From Flavobacterium sp. (GTDB lineage Bacteria > Bacteroidota > Bacteroidia > Flavobacteriales > Flavobacteriaceae): 29,336 bases of DNA. Under the pieces are notes generated by a model. That model was not told the origin of the DNA. It worked only from the letters and a program-made list of their open reading frames with translations, and did not search any database. Position 1 is the first letter of the stretch. Each line of letters begins with the position of its first letter. The translations under genes were made by a program, and so were the position numbers. Of this stretch, positions 6,972-14,759 are shown in pieces. The DNA lies in the NCBI GenBank assembly GCA_030151565.1, contig JASLDM010000068.1, positions 1 to 29,336 on the forward strand, read 5' to 3'.

Positions 6972-8388
6972 ATTCCTCAACTACCTTAAGTTTGTCATTA
7001 TGTAATTTTACTTGAAGCCAATTCTCTATTTTTTGAATATCGCTTTGTTTTTGCTTACTAGACACACTTGCCTCCCATTTAACAAAAGTCGTTGGAATGG
7101 TATCTACTTCCTTAAAATTGGTTTTAAGAACCTGAGAATACGACAATCCTACTACTTTAGGATATAAAACTTGGATCTCTTTAGCTAATTGTTCAAAAGG
7201 AACTTCCTTATCTTTATAAAATTGTAATTCTTGTTGTAACCCAAAAATTTGCTGATCTTTCGCTACTATTTGATCTTCTTTTCTCGTTAACAATCCTTGT
7301 GAGTTTACATAAGAAGATTCTAATTTCTCTAGCTTAGTTAAGGTTTCCTTATTTTCTAAATCTTGAAGTACATCAATTTCTACATTTGGATATCCCTTGG
7401 AAGCCATGGTATTCTGAAGTTCTTCTATCGCTCTAGATGTCAGTGTTTTTCCTATTATAATAAATGAAATTTTTTGCTTGACAAAATCAACTTGAGAATC
7501 CAAAAGAATTAAATTATGTTCTATCTTATACGCTTGAATCATCTGCATGGATTTTTGTTCAAAATCTGATTTCTTGTATAGTTGATAAAACAAATACATA
7601 CTAGGAACCAAAATTAACAATGCAATTCCAGAAATAATTTGTGAAATCCTTTTTCGAGCTATCGAATTTAAATATTGAACTACAGGAAATTTTAAAAAAC
7701 GAACAACTAAAAAAGTTGCTAAAGCGATAAATATTGTATTTATAGTAAACAGAAACATCGCACCTCCGAAAAAATCCCATTTACCAGTTGCCAAACCATA
7801 ACCAGCCGTACACAAAGGAGGCATTAACGCTGTGGCAATAGCTACACCAGACATTGTGGTAATCAACTTCACTTTTCTACTTTGAGCCACAATCATGGCC
7901 AATCCTCCAGCAAAAGCAATTAAAACATCGCGCACATCAGGAGAAGTTCTGGCTAATAGCTCAGGTGTTTCCGATTGAAACATTGGAATACTGAAAAACA
8001 AAAACGAGGTAAGTAAACTTAAGAAAATCATAATCCCGAAGTTCTTCAAAGCTCGCTTTAACAAATCGATATCATTTATCCCCAGCGACATTCCAATTCC
8101 TAAAATAGGTCCCATTAAAGGAGAAATCAACATCGCACCAATCACAACTGCAGTAGAACTAATATTAAGCCCCACAGAGGCAATAAATATGGAAAAAACC
8201 AAAACCCAAGCAGCTTGTCCTTTAATAGGAATACCAGAAATAACATCAGCAATTGTAGCTTCTTTATCGGTATCACCACTGATATCCAACAAATCGCTTA
8301 ATTGTTCCTTTGTCTTTAAAAACAATCGCTTAATTGTAAATCGATTGACAGTCTCTACAGAGTTTTTTTTCAGATTATCAGACTCCAT
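6970..8388 (-). CDS. DUF389 family integral membrane protein
   Basis: 472 residues from the ATG at 8388 (the frame extends one codon to a TTG). A charged cytoplasmic N-terminus (about 1-55) precedes the DUF389 membrane domain. That domain contains the conserved GAMLISPLMGPILGIGMSLG helix, RDVLIAFAGGLAMIVAQSR and ATALMPPLCTAGYGLATG. About six or seven helices end near residue 270. A C-terminal region of about 200 residues, predicted extracytoplasmic, includes a coiled-coil-like stretch (LTRKEDQIVAKDQQIFGL). The molecular function of DUF389 proteins is not established. It is the last gene of the five-gene minus-strand unit, and its start lies 5 bp from the manC stop, so it is probably co-translated with manC. 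Confidence 0.85.
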   Translation of the reverse strand: MESDNLKKNSVETVNRFTIKRLFLKTKEQLSDLLDISGDTDKEATIADVISGIPIKGQAAWVLVFSIFIASVGLNISSTAVVIGAMLISPLMGPILGIGMSLGINDIDLLKRALKNFGIMIFLSLLTSFLFFSIPMFQSETPELLARTSPDVRDVLIAFAGGLAMIVAQSRKVKLITTMSGVAIATALMPPLCTAGYGLATGKWDFFGGAMFLFTINTIFIALATFLVVRFLKFPVVQYLNSIARKRISQIISGIALLILVPSMYLFYQLYKKSDFEQKSMQMIQAYKIEHNLILLDSQVDFVKQKISFIIIGKTLTSRAIEELQNTMASKGYPNVEIDVLQDLENKETLTKLEKLESSYVNSQGLLTRKEDQIVAKDQQIFGLQQELQFYKDKEVPFEQLAKEIQVLYPKVVGLSYSQVLKTNFKEVDTIPTTFVKWEASVSSKQKQSDIQKIENWLQVKLHNDKLKVVEE

Positions 8389-8393
8389 CAAAA

Positions 8394-9461
8394 CTATTTA
8401 TTAGTTCGAACTATTTTCTGACTAATTGTTTTTATGTCTTGCTCCTTTTTCTTTGGGTAAATCAGTAAAACATCTTTTCGATCTACAATGATAAAATCAT
8501 TTAACCCATCAACAACGACCAACTTATCCGTGTCTGTACGGATGATATTATTTGTAGCATTTTCTAATACTACTTTGGCGTTTACAATAGCATTATCATC
8601 AATATCTTTTGGAAGTTTCTCATATAGTGAGCCCCAAGTCCCCAAATCATTCCAATCAAAAGTAGCTGGGAGTACAAATACATTCTTTGCCTCTTCCATT
8701 ACGGCATAATCAATAGAAATACTCTCTACTTGTGGATAAAATTCATTGATAAAAGCTGCCTCTTCTGGTGTGTTATACAAATCATACCCTCGATCAAACT
8801 GCTCGATCATTTCGGGCTGAAATTTAGAAAAAGCATCTAATATTGCGCTGACACTCCAAATAAAAATCCCCGAATTCCATAAAAAATGACGACTTTGAAT
8901 AAATTTTCTCGCCGTAACATAATCTGGCTTTTCTCTAAACTGAACTACTTTTTTTACTTGTCGAGAATCTAGTTTATCAAATTCAATATAACCATATCCT
9001 GTGTTTGGGTAAGTTGGAAGAATTCCTAGAGTCATCAATACATTGTCGTGTTCACACACATCAAAAGTACGTTGTAAATTTGCTACAAACTGCATTTCGT
9101 CTTCAATCCAATGATCACTAGGCGCCACAACCATTACTGCATCAGGATTCATTTTCTTAATTTTCATCGCAGCGTATAATATACAAGGTGCTGTATTACG
9201 CATGGCAGGCTCCAAAATAATTTGTTCCTGCGACACTGATGGTAATTGCTCCATTACAATATCATTGTACTTTTCATGAGTCAAAACCAAGATGTTTTCT
9301 TTTGGAATTAACTGAGAAAGTCGTGAAAAAGTCTTTTGAATCAAGGTTTCCCCAGAACCTAACATATCGTGAAACTGCTTAGGAAACTCAGGTGTACTTA
9401 CTGGCCAAAATCGAGAACCAACACCACCCGCCATAATTACAGCATAATAATTACTATTCAT
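8394..9461 (-). CDS. manC: Mannose-1-phosphate guanylyltransferase
   Basis: 355 residues. It transfers GMP from GTP to mannose-1-phosphate to make GDP-mannose, the donor for mannose- and fucose-containing glycans. The pyrophosphorylase signature GGVGSRFWPVS (12-22) with Lys28 is intact. Further along are APSDHWI, GYGYIEFD, FREKP, FLWNSGIFIW and SIDYAVMEE, all typical of the mannose-1-phosphate guanylyltransferase family. The length matches the single-domain form without the fused isomerase of ManC/AlgA-type bifunctional enzymes. It starts 5 bp after the SprT-like stop and ends 5 bp before the DUF389 start. It could supply GDP-mannose to the GT2 glycosyltransferase nearby, although that gene is in a different transcription unit. 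Confidence 0.93.
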   Translation of the reverse strand: MNSNYYAVIMAGGVGSRFWPVSTPEFPKQFHDMLGSGETLIQKTFSRLSQLIPKENILVLTHEKYNDIVMEQLPSVSQEQIILEPAMRNTAPCILYAAMKIKKMNPDAVMVVAPSDHWIEDEMQFVANLQRTFDVCEHDNVLMTLGILPTYPNTGYGYIEFDKLDSRQVKKVVQFREKPDYVTARKFIQSRHFLWNSGIFIWSVSAILDAFSKFQPEMIEQFDRGYDLYNTPEEAAFINEFYPQVESISIDYAVMEEAKNVFVLPATFDWNDLGTWGSLYEKLPKDIDDNAIVNAKVVLENATNNIIRTDTDKLVVVDGLNDFIIVDRKDVLLIYPKKKEQDIKTISQKIVRTNK

Positions 9462-9466
9462 ATAGT

Positions 9467-10084
9467 TTATTTTTTTATAACATATTTAGTCAACAACTCT
9501 ACTTCAGCATTTGCTTTAAACGTATATAAACGCCCTGTAGAAACCTCTAGACACTCAAAACGCTTAATACGCAAAGGACCTCTTTTGAAAATTCGTCCAT
9601 TAGACAATCTAAAATGGCTTCCTAAAGGAATTTCATAAACAAAACACAGTTCCAAATTTCGCTCACTATATCGCTTCATTGCTATCGATAAAGCAGCATC
9701 TGTATCGCTACTAGCAGAAGGATTTCTAAAATGACGTGCTAATAAAGGCAACAACTCATTAGGAAATATTTCGGGTCTAATAAAGGGAACCATCAATTGC
9801 TGAAAAGTAAGTTTCCATTCTTGACCGTGCGGTTTAATTCTTCTTCCATATTTCTCAAAAGCTACTAAATGTGCAATTTCGTGAATCAATGTCATTAAAA
9901 ATTGATACTTATTTAAAGTCGAATTTACCGTTATCAGATGATTCCCATCAGGATTTCGTCGATAATCCCCATGACGGGTTACGCGCTCATTCACAATCTT
10001 TAGATGAACTTGATTGAGCTTAATCAGCACAAAAATTGGTTCTACCGCTTGTAATGGAATATAAGACTCTAAAATCTGCTTCAA
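9467..10084 (-). CDS. SprT-like zinc metalloprotease domain protein
   Basis: 205 residues. The metalloprotease motif is HEIAH (68-72) in TLIHEIAHLVAFEKYG, with a likely third zinc ligand at His86 in IKPHGQEW, the SprT-like pattern. The C-terminal part (SNGRIFKRGPLRIKRFECL) matches the SprT-like C-terminal region in Bacteroidota. In eukaryotes the SprT domain (Spartan) digests DNA-protein crosslinks; the role of the bacterial proteins is not settled. No ATG is available: there is none in frame upstream before a stop, and the first internal Met lies just before the active site. Translation therefore appears to begin at TTG (10082-10084), 10 bp after the SDR stop. It sits in a tight minus-strand run. 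Confidence 0.84.
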   Translation of the reverse strand: MKQILESYIPLQAVEPIFVLIKLNQVHLKIVNERVTRHGDYRRNPDGNHLITVNSTLNKYQFLMTLIHEIAHLVAFEKYGRRIKPHGQEWKLTFQQLMVPFIRPEIFPNELLPLLARHFRNPSASSDTDAALSIAMKRYSERNLELCFVYEIPLGSHFRLSNGRIFKRGPLRIKRFECLEVSTGRLYTFKANAEVELLTKYVIKK

Positions 10085-10094
10085 CTTATTTAAT

Positions 10095-10772
10095 TTATGG
10101 AGTTGTACTCGATGCTTGCATTACTTTTCCATTGAAATACTTAGCCCCGTTTAATGCGAAATCAATAAGATACTCCGCCATTTCTGCAGGATTTAAAGGT
10201 GCTTGATATCCAGGAAATGCTTCTTCTAACATTTCTGTTTGTACAGCTCCAAGCGCTACAACATTAAATGAAACTCCTTTATCTTTATATTCTTCTGCCA
10301 ACAATTCCGTTAAAATAATTACCGCTCCTTTACTTGAACTATAAGCTGCTAAACCAGGAAATTTCATACTTCCTTGTACGCCCCCCATACTACTGACTGT
10401 TACAACATGACTTCCTTTTACCATGTACGGCAGACAACTTTGAATCAACGAAGCAACACCAAAAACATTAACACGATAGACATAATTAAACTCTTCTGCA
10501 GTAATTTTTTCAAAAGGCTTATTGACAATTGCTCCAGCATTGTTAACCAAAATATCTACTTGTTTCCAGTTTTCTTTTATAAAATCACCTACTTTATTTA
10601 GATCTTCTTCTAAAGTTAAATCAGCTTTTAGATACGTAATATTCTTCTTTTCTTTTAACTGGTCGGCATAGGATCTAGAAATTGCAAGAACGCGATGTCC
10701 TTGTGCTGCAAATTGAAGAGCTATTTCAAGTCCGATTCCTCTACTTGTTCCTGTTACGATAATATTTTTCAT
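10095..10772 (-). CDS. Short-chain dehydrogenase/reductase
   Basis: 225 residues, a classical SDR. The cofactor loop is TGTSRGIG (7-14), followed by NNAG (77-80), the catalytic Ser in TVSSMGG (127-128), and Tyr144 and Lys148 in YSSSKGA. The length is slightly shorter than the typical 240-250. Arg33 in AISRSYA after the second strand hints at NADP(H) preference. Substrate is not deducible; these enzymes reduce or oxidise alcohols and ketones on lipids, sugars or small metabolites. The start codon lies 2 bp beyond the M28 peptidase stop, and the SprT-like gene follows after 10 bp, so it is in the middle of a polycistronic unit. Confidence 0.9.
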   Translation of the reverse strand: MKNIIVTGTSRGIGLEIALQFAAQGHRVLAISRSYADQLKEKKNITYLKADLTLEEDLNKVGDFIKENWKQVDILVNNAGAIVNKPFEKITAEEFNYVYRVNVFGVASLIQSCLPYMVKGSHVVTVSSMGGVQGSMKFPGLAAYSSSKGAVIILTELLAEEYKDKGVSFNVVALGAVQTEMLEEAFPGYQAPLNPAEMAEYLIDFALNGAKYFNGKVMQASSTTP

Positions 10773-10774
10773 TC

Positions 10775-11707
10775 CTAATATTGTTTTAGTGTTCCTGACG
10801 GTAAATTAATCAACTGCTCAACCACAGGAGCTACTTTTATTGTAAAGTCCTCCATAAATTTCAAATCCATCAATTGAAACTCATCTTTAACGTGATGGTA
10901 ATAATCAAAGTTCTCAAAATCAAAAGAGCTAAAACTATGCGATGGAGTTTTAAAAGTTTGATAAAATGGATAATTATCTGATCTTTTAAATAGTTGATAC
11001 TCTTCTGCTTTTTCCAAAACACCTACCAAGGGCATTCCCGCAAGAACATTAATTTGTTCCGCAACATTTGATTGGTTAGCACCAGTAAAATATGTCATAT
11101 ACTCTCGCTGCATAGGAATTCCAAGCATCTCAAAATTCAGCATCAATGTTACATTTAAATTCTGCGATTTCAATCTATTTGCCAGATGCTTTGATCCCCA
11201 CAGACCTTTTTCTTCTCCAGTAAAAAATGCAATTAAAACACTTCGCTTCGGTGAATTTTTCACTAGATTTCGCGCTAATTCTGCTACGATTGCAACTCCA
11301 GTAGCATCGTCATTTGCTCCATTTGCAATGGAATCTCCATCTACCGACGGCTGAATACCAATATGATCATAATGCGCTCCTAACAAAACATACTCCTCTT
11401 TTAATATTGGATCAGTACCCGGGATTAATCCAACCACATTCCAAGTGTCTGGAACATCCTTCAAAGTATCTTGATACGATGTAAAAAAAGGTTCAATACC
11501 ATACAAAGCTAATCTTTCTGCCAAATACGAAGCTGCTTTCCGATTACCCTCCGTACCAGTTTCTCGTCCTTGTAATTCATCCGATGTTAAATAAGCCAAA
11601 ACTGCTTCTATATTCGCTCCATCAATCGGAGCTTTCACTTCTGTTACAGGTGCATTGGATGCACAACTCATAAAAATAAATACTGTAAAAACTACTAAAT
11701 ACCGCAT
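10775..11707 (-). CDS. M28 family metallopeptidase lipoprotein
   Basis: 310 residues from the ATG at 11707. The N-terminus MRYLVVFTVFIFMSCASN is a lipoprotein signal with Cys at the lipobox. The M28 peptidase core follows: GAHYDHIG (zinc His), GANDDATG (bridging Asp), FFTGEEKGLWGS (catalytic and ligand Glu), LNFEMLG and a late His in TPSHSFSSFDFENFD. In many M28 enzymes the fourth position is Asp (NLDMIG); here it is Glu, which should still ligate zinc. The protein probably trims peptides in the periplasm or at the outer membrane. The frame extends 22 codons upstream to 11773, but that would run through the pdhC terminator hairpin and destroy the signal peptide. It is the first gene of a five-gene unit. 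Confidence 0.88.
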   Translation of the reverse strand: MRYLVVFTVFIFMSCASNAPVTEVKAPIDGANIEAVLAYLTSDELQGRETGTEGNRKAASYLAERLALYGIEPFFTSYQDTLKDVPDTWNVVGLIPGTDPILKEEYVLLGAHYDHIGIQPSVDGDSIANGANDDATGVAIVAELARNLVKNSPKRSVLIAFFTGEEKGLWGSKHLANRLKSQNLNVTLMLNFEMLGIPMQREYMTYFTGANQSNVAEQINVLAGMPLVGVLEKAEEYQLFKRSDNYPFYQTFKTPSHSFSSFDFENFDYYHHVKDEFQLMDLKFMEDFTIKVAPVVEQLINLPSGTLKQY

Positions 11708-11731
11708 ATCTAAAATTTGATGTAAAAATAC

Positions 11732-11762
11732 AAAAAAAACCCGTTTTGAATAGCAAAACGGG
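11732..11762 (-). terminator. Intrinsic terminator of the pdhA-pdhC operon
   Basis: Read on the minus strand: stem CCCGTTTTG, loop CTATT, stem CAAAACGGG, then an 8-T run. The stem arms are 11754-11762 and 11740-11748, and the T-run is 11732-11739. It starts 26 bp after the pdhC stop and lies 25 bp before the M28 start. Confidence 0.9.
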
Positions 11763-11788
11763 CTTCTAAGCATTTTATCTTATTTGAA

Positions 11789-13414
11789 TTAGGCCAGCAT
11801 TGTTACTGGATTCTCAATATAACTTCTCAATGTTTGTAAAAACTGAGCTCCTGTAGCACCATCAACTGTTCTATGATCACAGGCCAATGTAACAATCATC
11901 GTATTACCTACAACAATTTGTCCATTTTTTACAACTGGTTTTTCTACAATTGCACCCACAGATAAAATTGCAGAATTAGGCTGATTGATAATGGAAGTAA
12001 ACTCTTGAATACCAAACATCCCTAAATTAGAAACTGTAAATGTACTTCCTTCCATTTCCGCAGGTTGCAATTTTTTTGTTTTCGCTTTTACTGCTAACTC
12101 TTTTACCTTACCTCCAATCTGTGTCAAACTCAACTGATCTGTAAATGGAATAACAGGTACAACTAAACCATCTTCAACGGCAACAGCCACTCCAATATTT
12201 ACGTGGTGGTTAATAATCGTCACATCTTCTTTCCACTGAGAGTTTACTTGTGGATGTTTACGCAACGCCATAGCACAAGCTTTTACCACCATATCATTAA
12301 ATGACACTTTTGTTTCTGGCAAAGCATTTATAACTCCTCGAGAAGCAATTGCTTGCTCCATATCGATTTCAATGGTCAAATAATAATGAGGCGCCGTGAA
12401 TTTAGACTCTCCCAAACGACGTGCAATAGTCTTACGCATCTGAGAGTTTTTAACTTCTTCTACAGAAATCTCTCCAGCAGAAACAAAAGTTTGTGGCACC
12501 TCTTTAGCAGCTACAGGAGCCGAAGGTTGAGCCGTAACGGGAACATAATTTTCCACATCGCGCTTCACAATTCTACCGTTTTCACCAGTTCCCTTTATCG
12601 AATTGATATCAATCCCTTTTTCTATAGCAATCTTACGTGCTAATGGAGATACGAATACGCGTCCCCCCGAAGTAGCAACTGCTGGAGCAGCCGTCGTAGT
12701 CTCTCCTACAGCAGCAACCAGTGCTTTTTCTTCCACTTCTTTTACAGAAACTTCTTCTTGTGAATCAGATACCGAAACACCATCTTTCAATGAAGCTACC
12801 AATCCTGAAACATCTGTTCCTGTAGGACCAACGATTGCCAAAACACTATCAACTGGTGCACTTTCTCCTTCATTAATACCAACATACAACAAAGTACCCG
12901 ATTGAAAAGATTCAAACTCCATCGTCGCCTTATCCGTTTCGATTTCTGCTAAAATATCTCCCTCTTCAACTTTATCCCCAACTTTTTTAATCCAAGTCGC
13001 AACGGTACCATCTGTCATTGTATCACTCAAACGAGGCATTGTTACAATCTTAACATCTTTAGGAATAGTCGTTTCTTTCTGTTGTACTTTTGCTTCTTGA
13101 GCAACTGCAACAACAGGTTCTTCTGCTTTAACAGTTACGTCTTCTCCTCCATTAATTAATGCAGAAATATCTTCTCCTTCTTCTCCAACAATTGCAAGCA
13201 AAGAATCCACTGGTGCGCTTTCTCCTTCTTGCAACCCAATGTACAAAAGAGTACCTGATTGAAAAGATTCAAACTCCATGGTTGCTTTGTCTGTTTCGAT
13301 TTCCGCTAAAATATCTCCTTCAGAAATTTTATCTCCTACTTTTTTAAGCCATGTTGCCACAACACCTTCAGTCATGGTGTCGCTTAAACGAGGCATTGTA
13401 ATCACTTCTGCCAT
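11789..13414 (-). CDS. pdhC: Pyruvate dehydrogenase E2, dihydrolipoamide acetyltransferase
   Basis: 541 residues. Two lipoyl domains lie at about 1-80 (lipoyl Lys43) and 122-202 (Lys162), each with the same ETDKATMEFESF core. A flexible Ala/Pro/Val linker follows, then a peripheral subunit-binding domain (about 253-290, FVSPLARKIAIEKGI) and the catalytic acetyltransferase domain (about 315-541). The catalytic DHRTVDG is intact, with His514 and Asp518. E2 moves the acetyl group from E1-bound ThDP to CoA and forms the core of the pyruvate dehydrogenase complex. It starts 6 bp after the pdhA stop and is followed by a clear terminator. A branched-chain or acetoin dehydrogenase E2 is less likely given the E1alpha partner. 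No E3 or E1beta is in the window. Confidence 0.94.
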   Translation of the reverse strand: MAEVITMPRLSDTMTEGVVATWLKKVGDKISEGDILAEIETDKATMEFESFQSGTLLYIGLQEGESAPVDSLLAIVGEEGEDISALINGGEDVTVKAEEPVVAVAQEAKVQQKETTIPKDVKIVTMPRLSDTMTDGTVATWIKKVGDKVEEGDILAEIETDKATMEFESFQSGTLLYVGINEGESAPVDSVLAIVGPTGTDVSGLVASLKDGVSVSDSQEEVSVKEVEEKALVAAVGETTTAAPAVATSGGRVFVSPLARKIAIEKGIDINSIKGTGENGRIVKRDVENYVPVTAQPSAPVAAKEVPQTFVSAGEISVEEVKNSQMRKTIARRLGESKFTAPHYYLTIEIDMEQAIASRGVINALPETKVSFNDMVVKACAMALRKHPQVNSQWKEDVTIINHHVNIGVAVAVEDGLVVPVIPFTDQLSLTQIGGKVKELAVKAKTKKLQPAEMEGSTFTVSNLGMFGIQEFTSIINQPNSAILSVGAIVEKPVVKNGQIVVGNTMIVTLACDHRTVDGATGAQFLQTLRSYIENPVTMLA

Positions 13415-13420
13415 AGTATT

Positions 13421-14419
13421 TTATAATTTATGAGGTAAAAAAGGATAATCTTCTTGGTCGTATACTACATCATACATCACATTTAGTTCTGGGAATGGAG
13501 AGTCTTCTGCAAACTTCTCACATTCAGCCACTAAATCTTTCACGCGTTGATCCATTGCCTGAATCTCTTCTTCTGTAGCATAGTTATTTTGTTTGATCAC
13601 ATCTAATACCTGAGTAATCGGATCTATTTTTTTATATTCTTCAACCTCTTCTTTTGAACGATACAACTGAGCATCAGACATTGAGTGCCCTCTATAACGA
13701 TATGTTTTCATTTCTAAGAAAGTTGGCCCATCTCCACGACGTGCTCTTTCAATAGCTTCATACATAGCTTCTGCAACTTTTACAGGATTCATACCATCAA
13801 CAGGTCCACAAGGCATTTCATATCCCAAACCTAGTTTCCAAATATCTGTATGATTTGCAGTACGTTCTACAGAAGTCCCCATTGCATATCCATTGTTTTC
13901 AACAATAAACACCACCGGTAACTTCCAGTTCATAGCCATATTAAAAGCTTCATGTAATGAACCTTGACGAGCTGCTCCATCTCCAAAATATGTAAGCGTA
14001 ACTCCTCCTGTATTAAAATATTTATCAGCGAAAGCAATTCCCGCTCCTACTGGAATTTGTCCTCCAACAATTCCATGTCCTCCATAGAAATTATGTTCTT
14101 TAGAAAAGATATGCATCGACCCTCCCAATCCTTGAGAAGTTCCGGTAGCCTTTCCTAACAATTCAGCCATAACTCTTTTAGGATCAACTCCTAATCCAAT
14201 TGGCTGAGCATGGTTTCTATAAGCAGTAATCATTTTATCCTTAGACAAGTCCATCGCGTGTAAAGCACCCGCCAAAACAGCTTCTTGTCCATTGTATAAA
14301 TGTAAAAAACCTCTTACTTTTTGTTGAATGTATAAAGCAGCAAGTTTGTCTTCAAACTTTCTCCAAAACAGCATGTCTTCATACCACTTTAGATAAACCT
14401 CTTTTGTAATTTCTTTCAT
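13421..14419 (-). CDS. pdhA: Pyruvate dehydrogenase E1 component, alpha subunit
   Basis: 332 residues, the usual length for the alpha subunit of heterotetrameric E1. The thiamine diphosphate motif is complete: GDGAARQG followed by the ENNGYAMGTS end of the motif about 30 residues later. LGGSMHIF and GGHGIVGGQIPVG precede it, and YRYRGHSMSD carries the regulatory-loop serine region. E1 decarboxylates pyruvate and acetylates the E2 lipoyl group. The E1beta gene is not adjacent; in Flavobacteriia it is commonly encoded elsewhere. The stop is 6 bp before the pdhC start, so the two are one operon. The start is the first in-frame ATG. The leader upstream carries a -7 element and a palindrome. Confidence 0.94.
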   Translation of the reverse strand: MKEITKEVYLKWYEDMLFWRKFEDKLAALYIQQKVRGFLHLYNGQEAVLAGALHAMDLSKDKMITAYRNHAQPIGLGVDPKRVMAELLGKATGTSQGLGGSMHIFSKEHNFYGGHGIVGGQIPVGAGIAFADKYFNTGGVTLTYFGDGAARQGSLHEAFNMAMNWKLPVVFIVENNGYAMGTSVERTANHTDIWKLGLGYEMPCGPVDGMNPVKVAEAMYEAIERARRGDGPTFLEMKTYRYRGHSMSDAQLYRSKEEVEEYKKIDPITQVLDVIKQNNYATEEEIQAMDQRVKDLVAECEKFAEDSPFPELNVMYDVVYDQEDYPFLPHKL

Positions 14420-14472
14420 GTGACTCTACTTTTCATCAGCGGGTTGATCCGCCTTTAATACATATTTTAAAT

Positions 14473-14491
14473 ATCCATAAGTACTATGGAT
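14473..14491. repeat. Palindrome at the predicted pdhA transcription start
   Basis: ATCCATA (14473-14479) and TATGGAT (14485-14491) are perfect inverted arms around AGTAC. The -7 element at 14495-14502 puts the pdhA start inside this palindrome. It may be an operator or a 5' leader hairpin. Confidence 0.45.
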
Positions 14492-14494
14492 TAG

Positions 14495-14502
14495 CAAAAA
14501 TA
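14495..14502 (-). promoter_or_regulatory. Probable -7 element of the pdhA-pdhC operon
   Basis: On the minus strand it reads TATTTTTG, an exact TAnnTTTG match, giving a leader of about 70 nt to the pdhA ATG. A TTG at a proper -33 distance is not evident. Confidence 0.5.
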
Positions 14503-14717
14503 ACACATCCCAACTAGAAGAGAAAATTTATTTGAATGATTTTAGGTCCCGCATCAATATCTTAACCTTTTTTAATAAAATGAATAAGATAATTTTCACT
14601 ATTTCATTTGAAAAACAACACATAGCCTCAATTCACAAAAAGAATCTTAAATGTATCCCTATTCAAAACAAGATCTAATCAAAAAAAACTCATAAAAATA
14701 TCTATAAATGTAAAAGA

Positions 14718-14741
14718 GGAGCGCTTTCAAGAGAAAGCTCC
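14718..14741 (-). terminator. Probable terminator of the SusCD-phosphoesterase operon
   Basis: GGAG (14718-14721) plus CTTTC (14724-14728) pair with GAAAG (14733-14737) plus CTCC (14738-14741), with a 2-nt bulge and a 4-nt loop. On the minus strand TCTTTTA follows the stem. It lies 18 bp after the phosphoesterase stop. Confidence 0.65.
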
Positions 14742-14759
14742 CCCCTTCTGCAAAATAAA

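Larger units (their letters stand above)
14420..14759. other. 340-bp spacer between pdhA and the phosphoesterase gene
   Basis: No coding region is supported. On the pdhA side it holds a -7 element (14495-14502), a 7-bp-arm palindrome at the expected transcription start (14473-14491) and a GC-rich hairpin, GCGG-GTTGAT-CCGC (14439-14452). On the phosphoesterase side it holds a probable terminator (14718-14741). The central 14520-14710 is AT-rich with stops in all frames, and nothing recognisable was seen there. Confidence 0.7.

Noticed and set aside
14520..14710. Possible decayed gene in the pdhA-phosphoesterase spacer
   Set aside because: All frames are broken by frequent stops and no protein similarity could be recognised.
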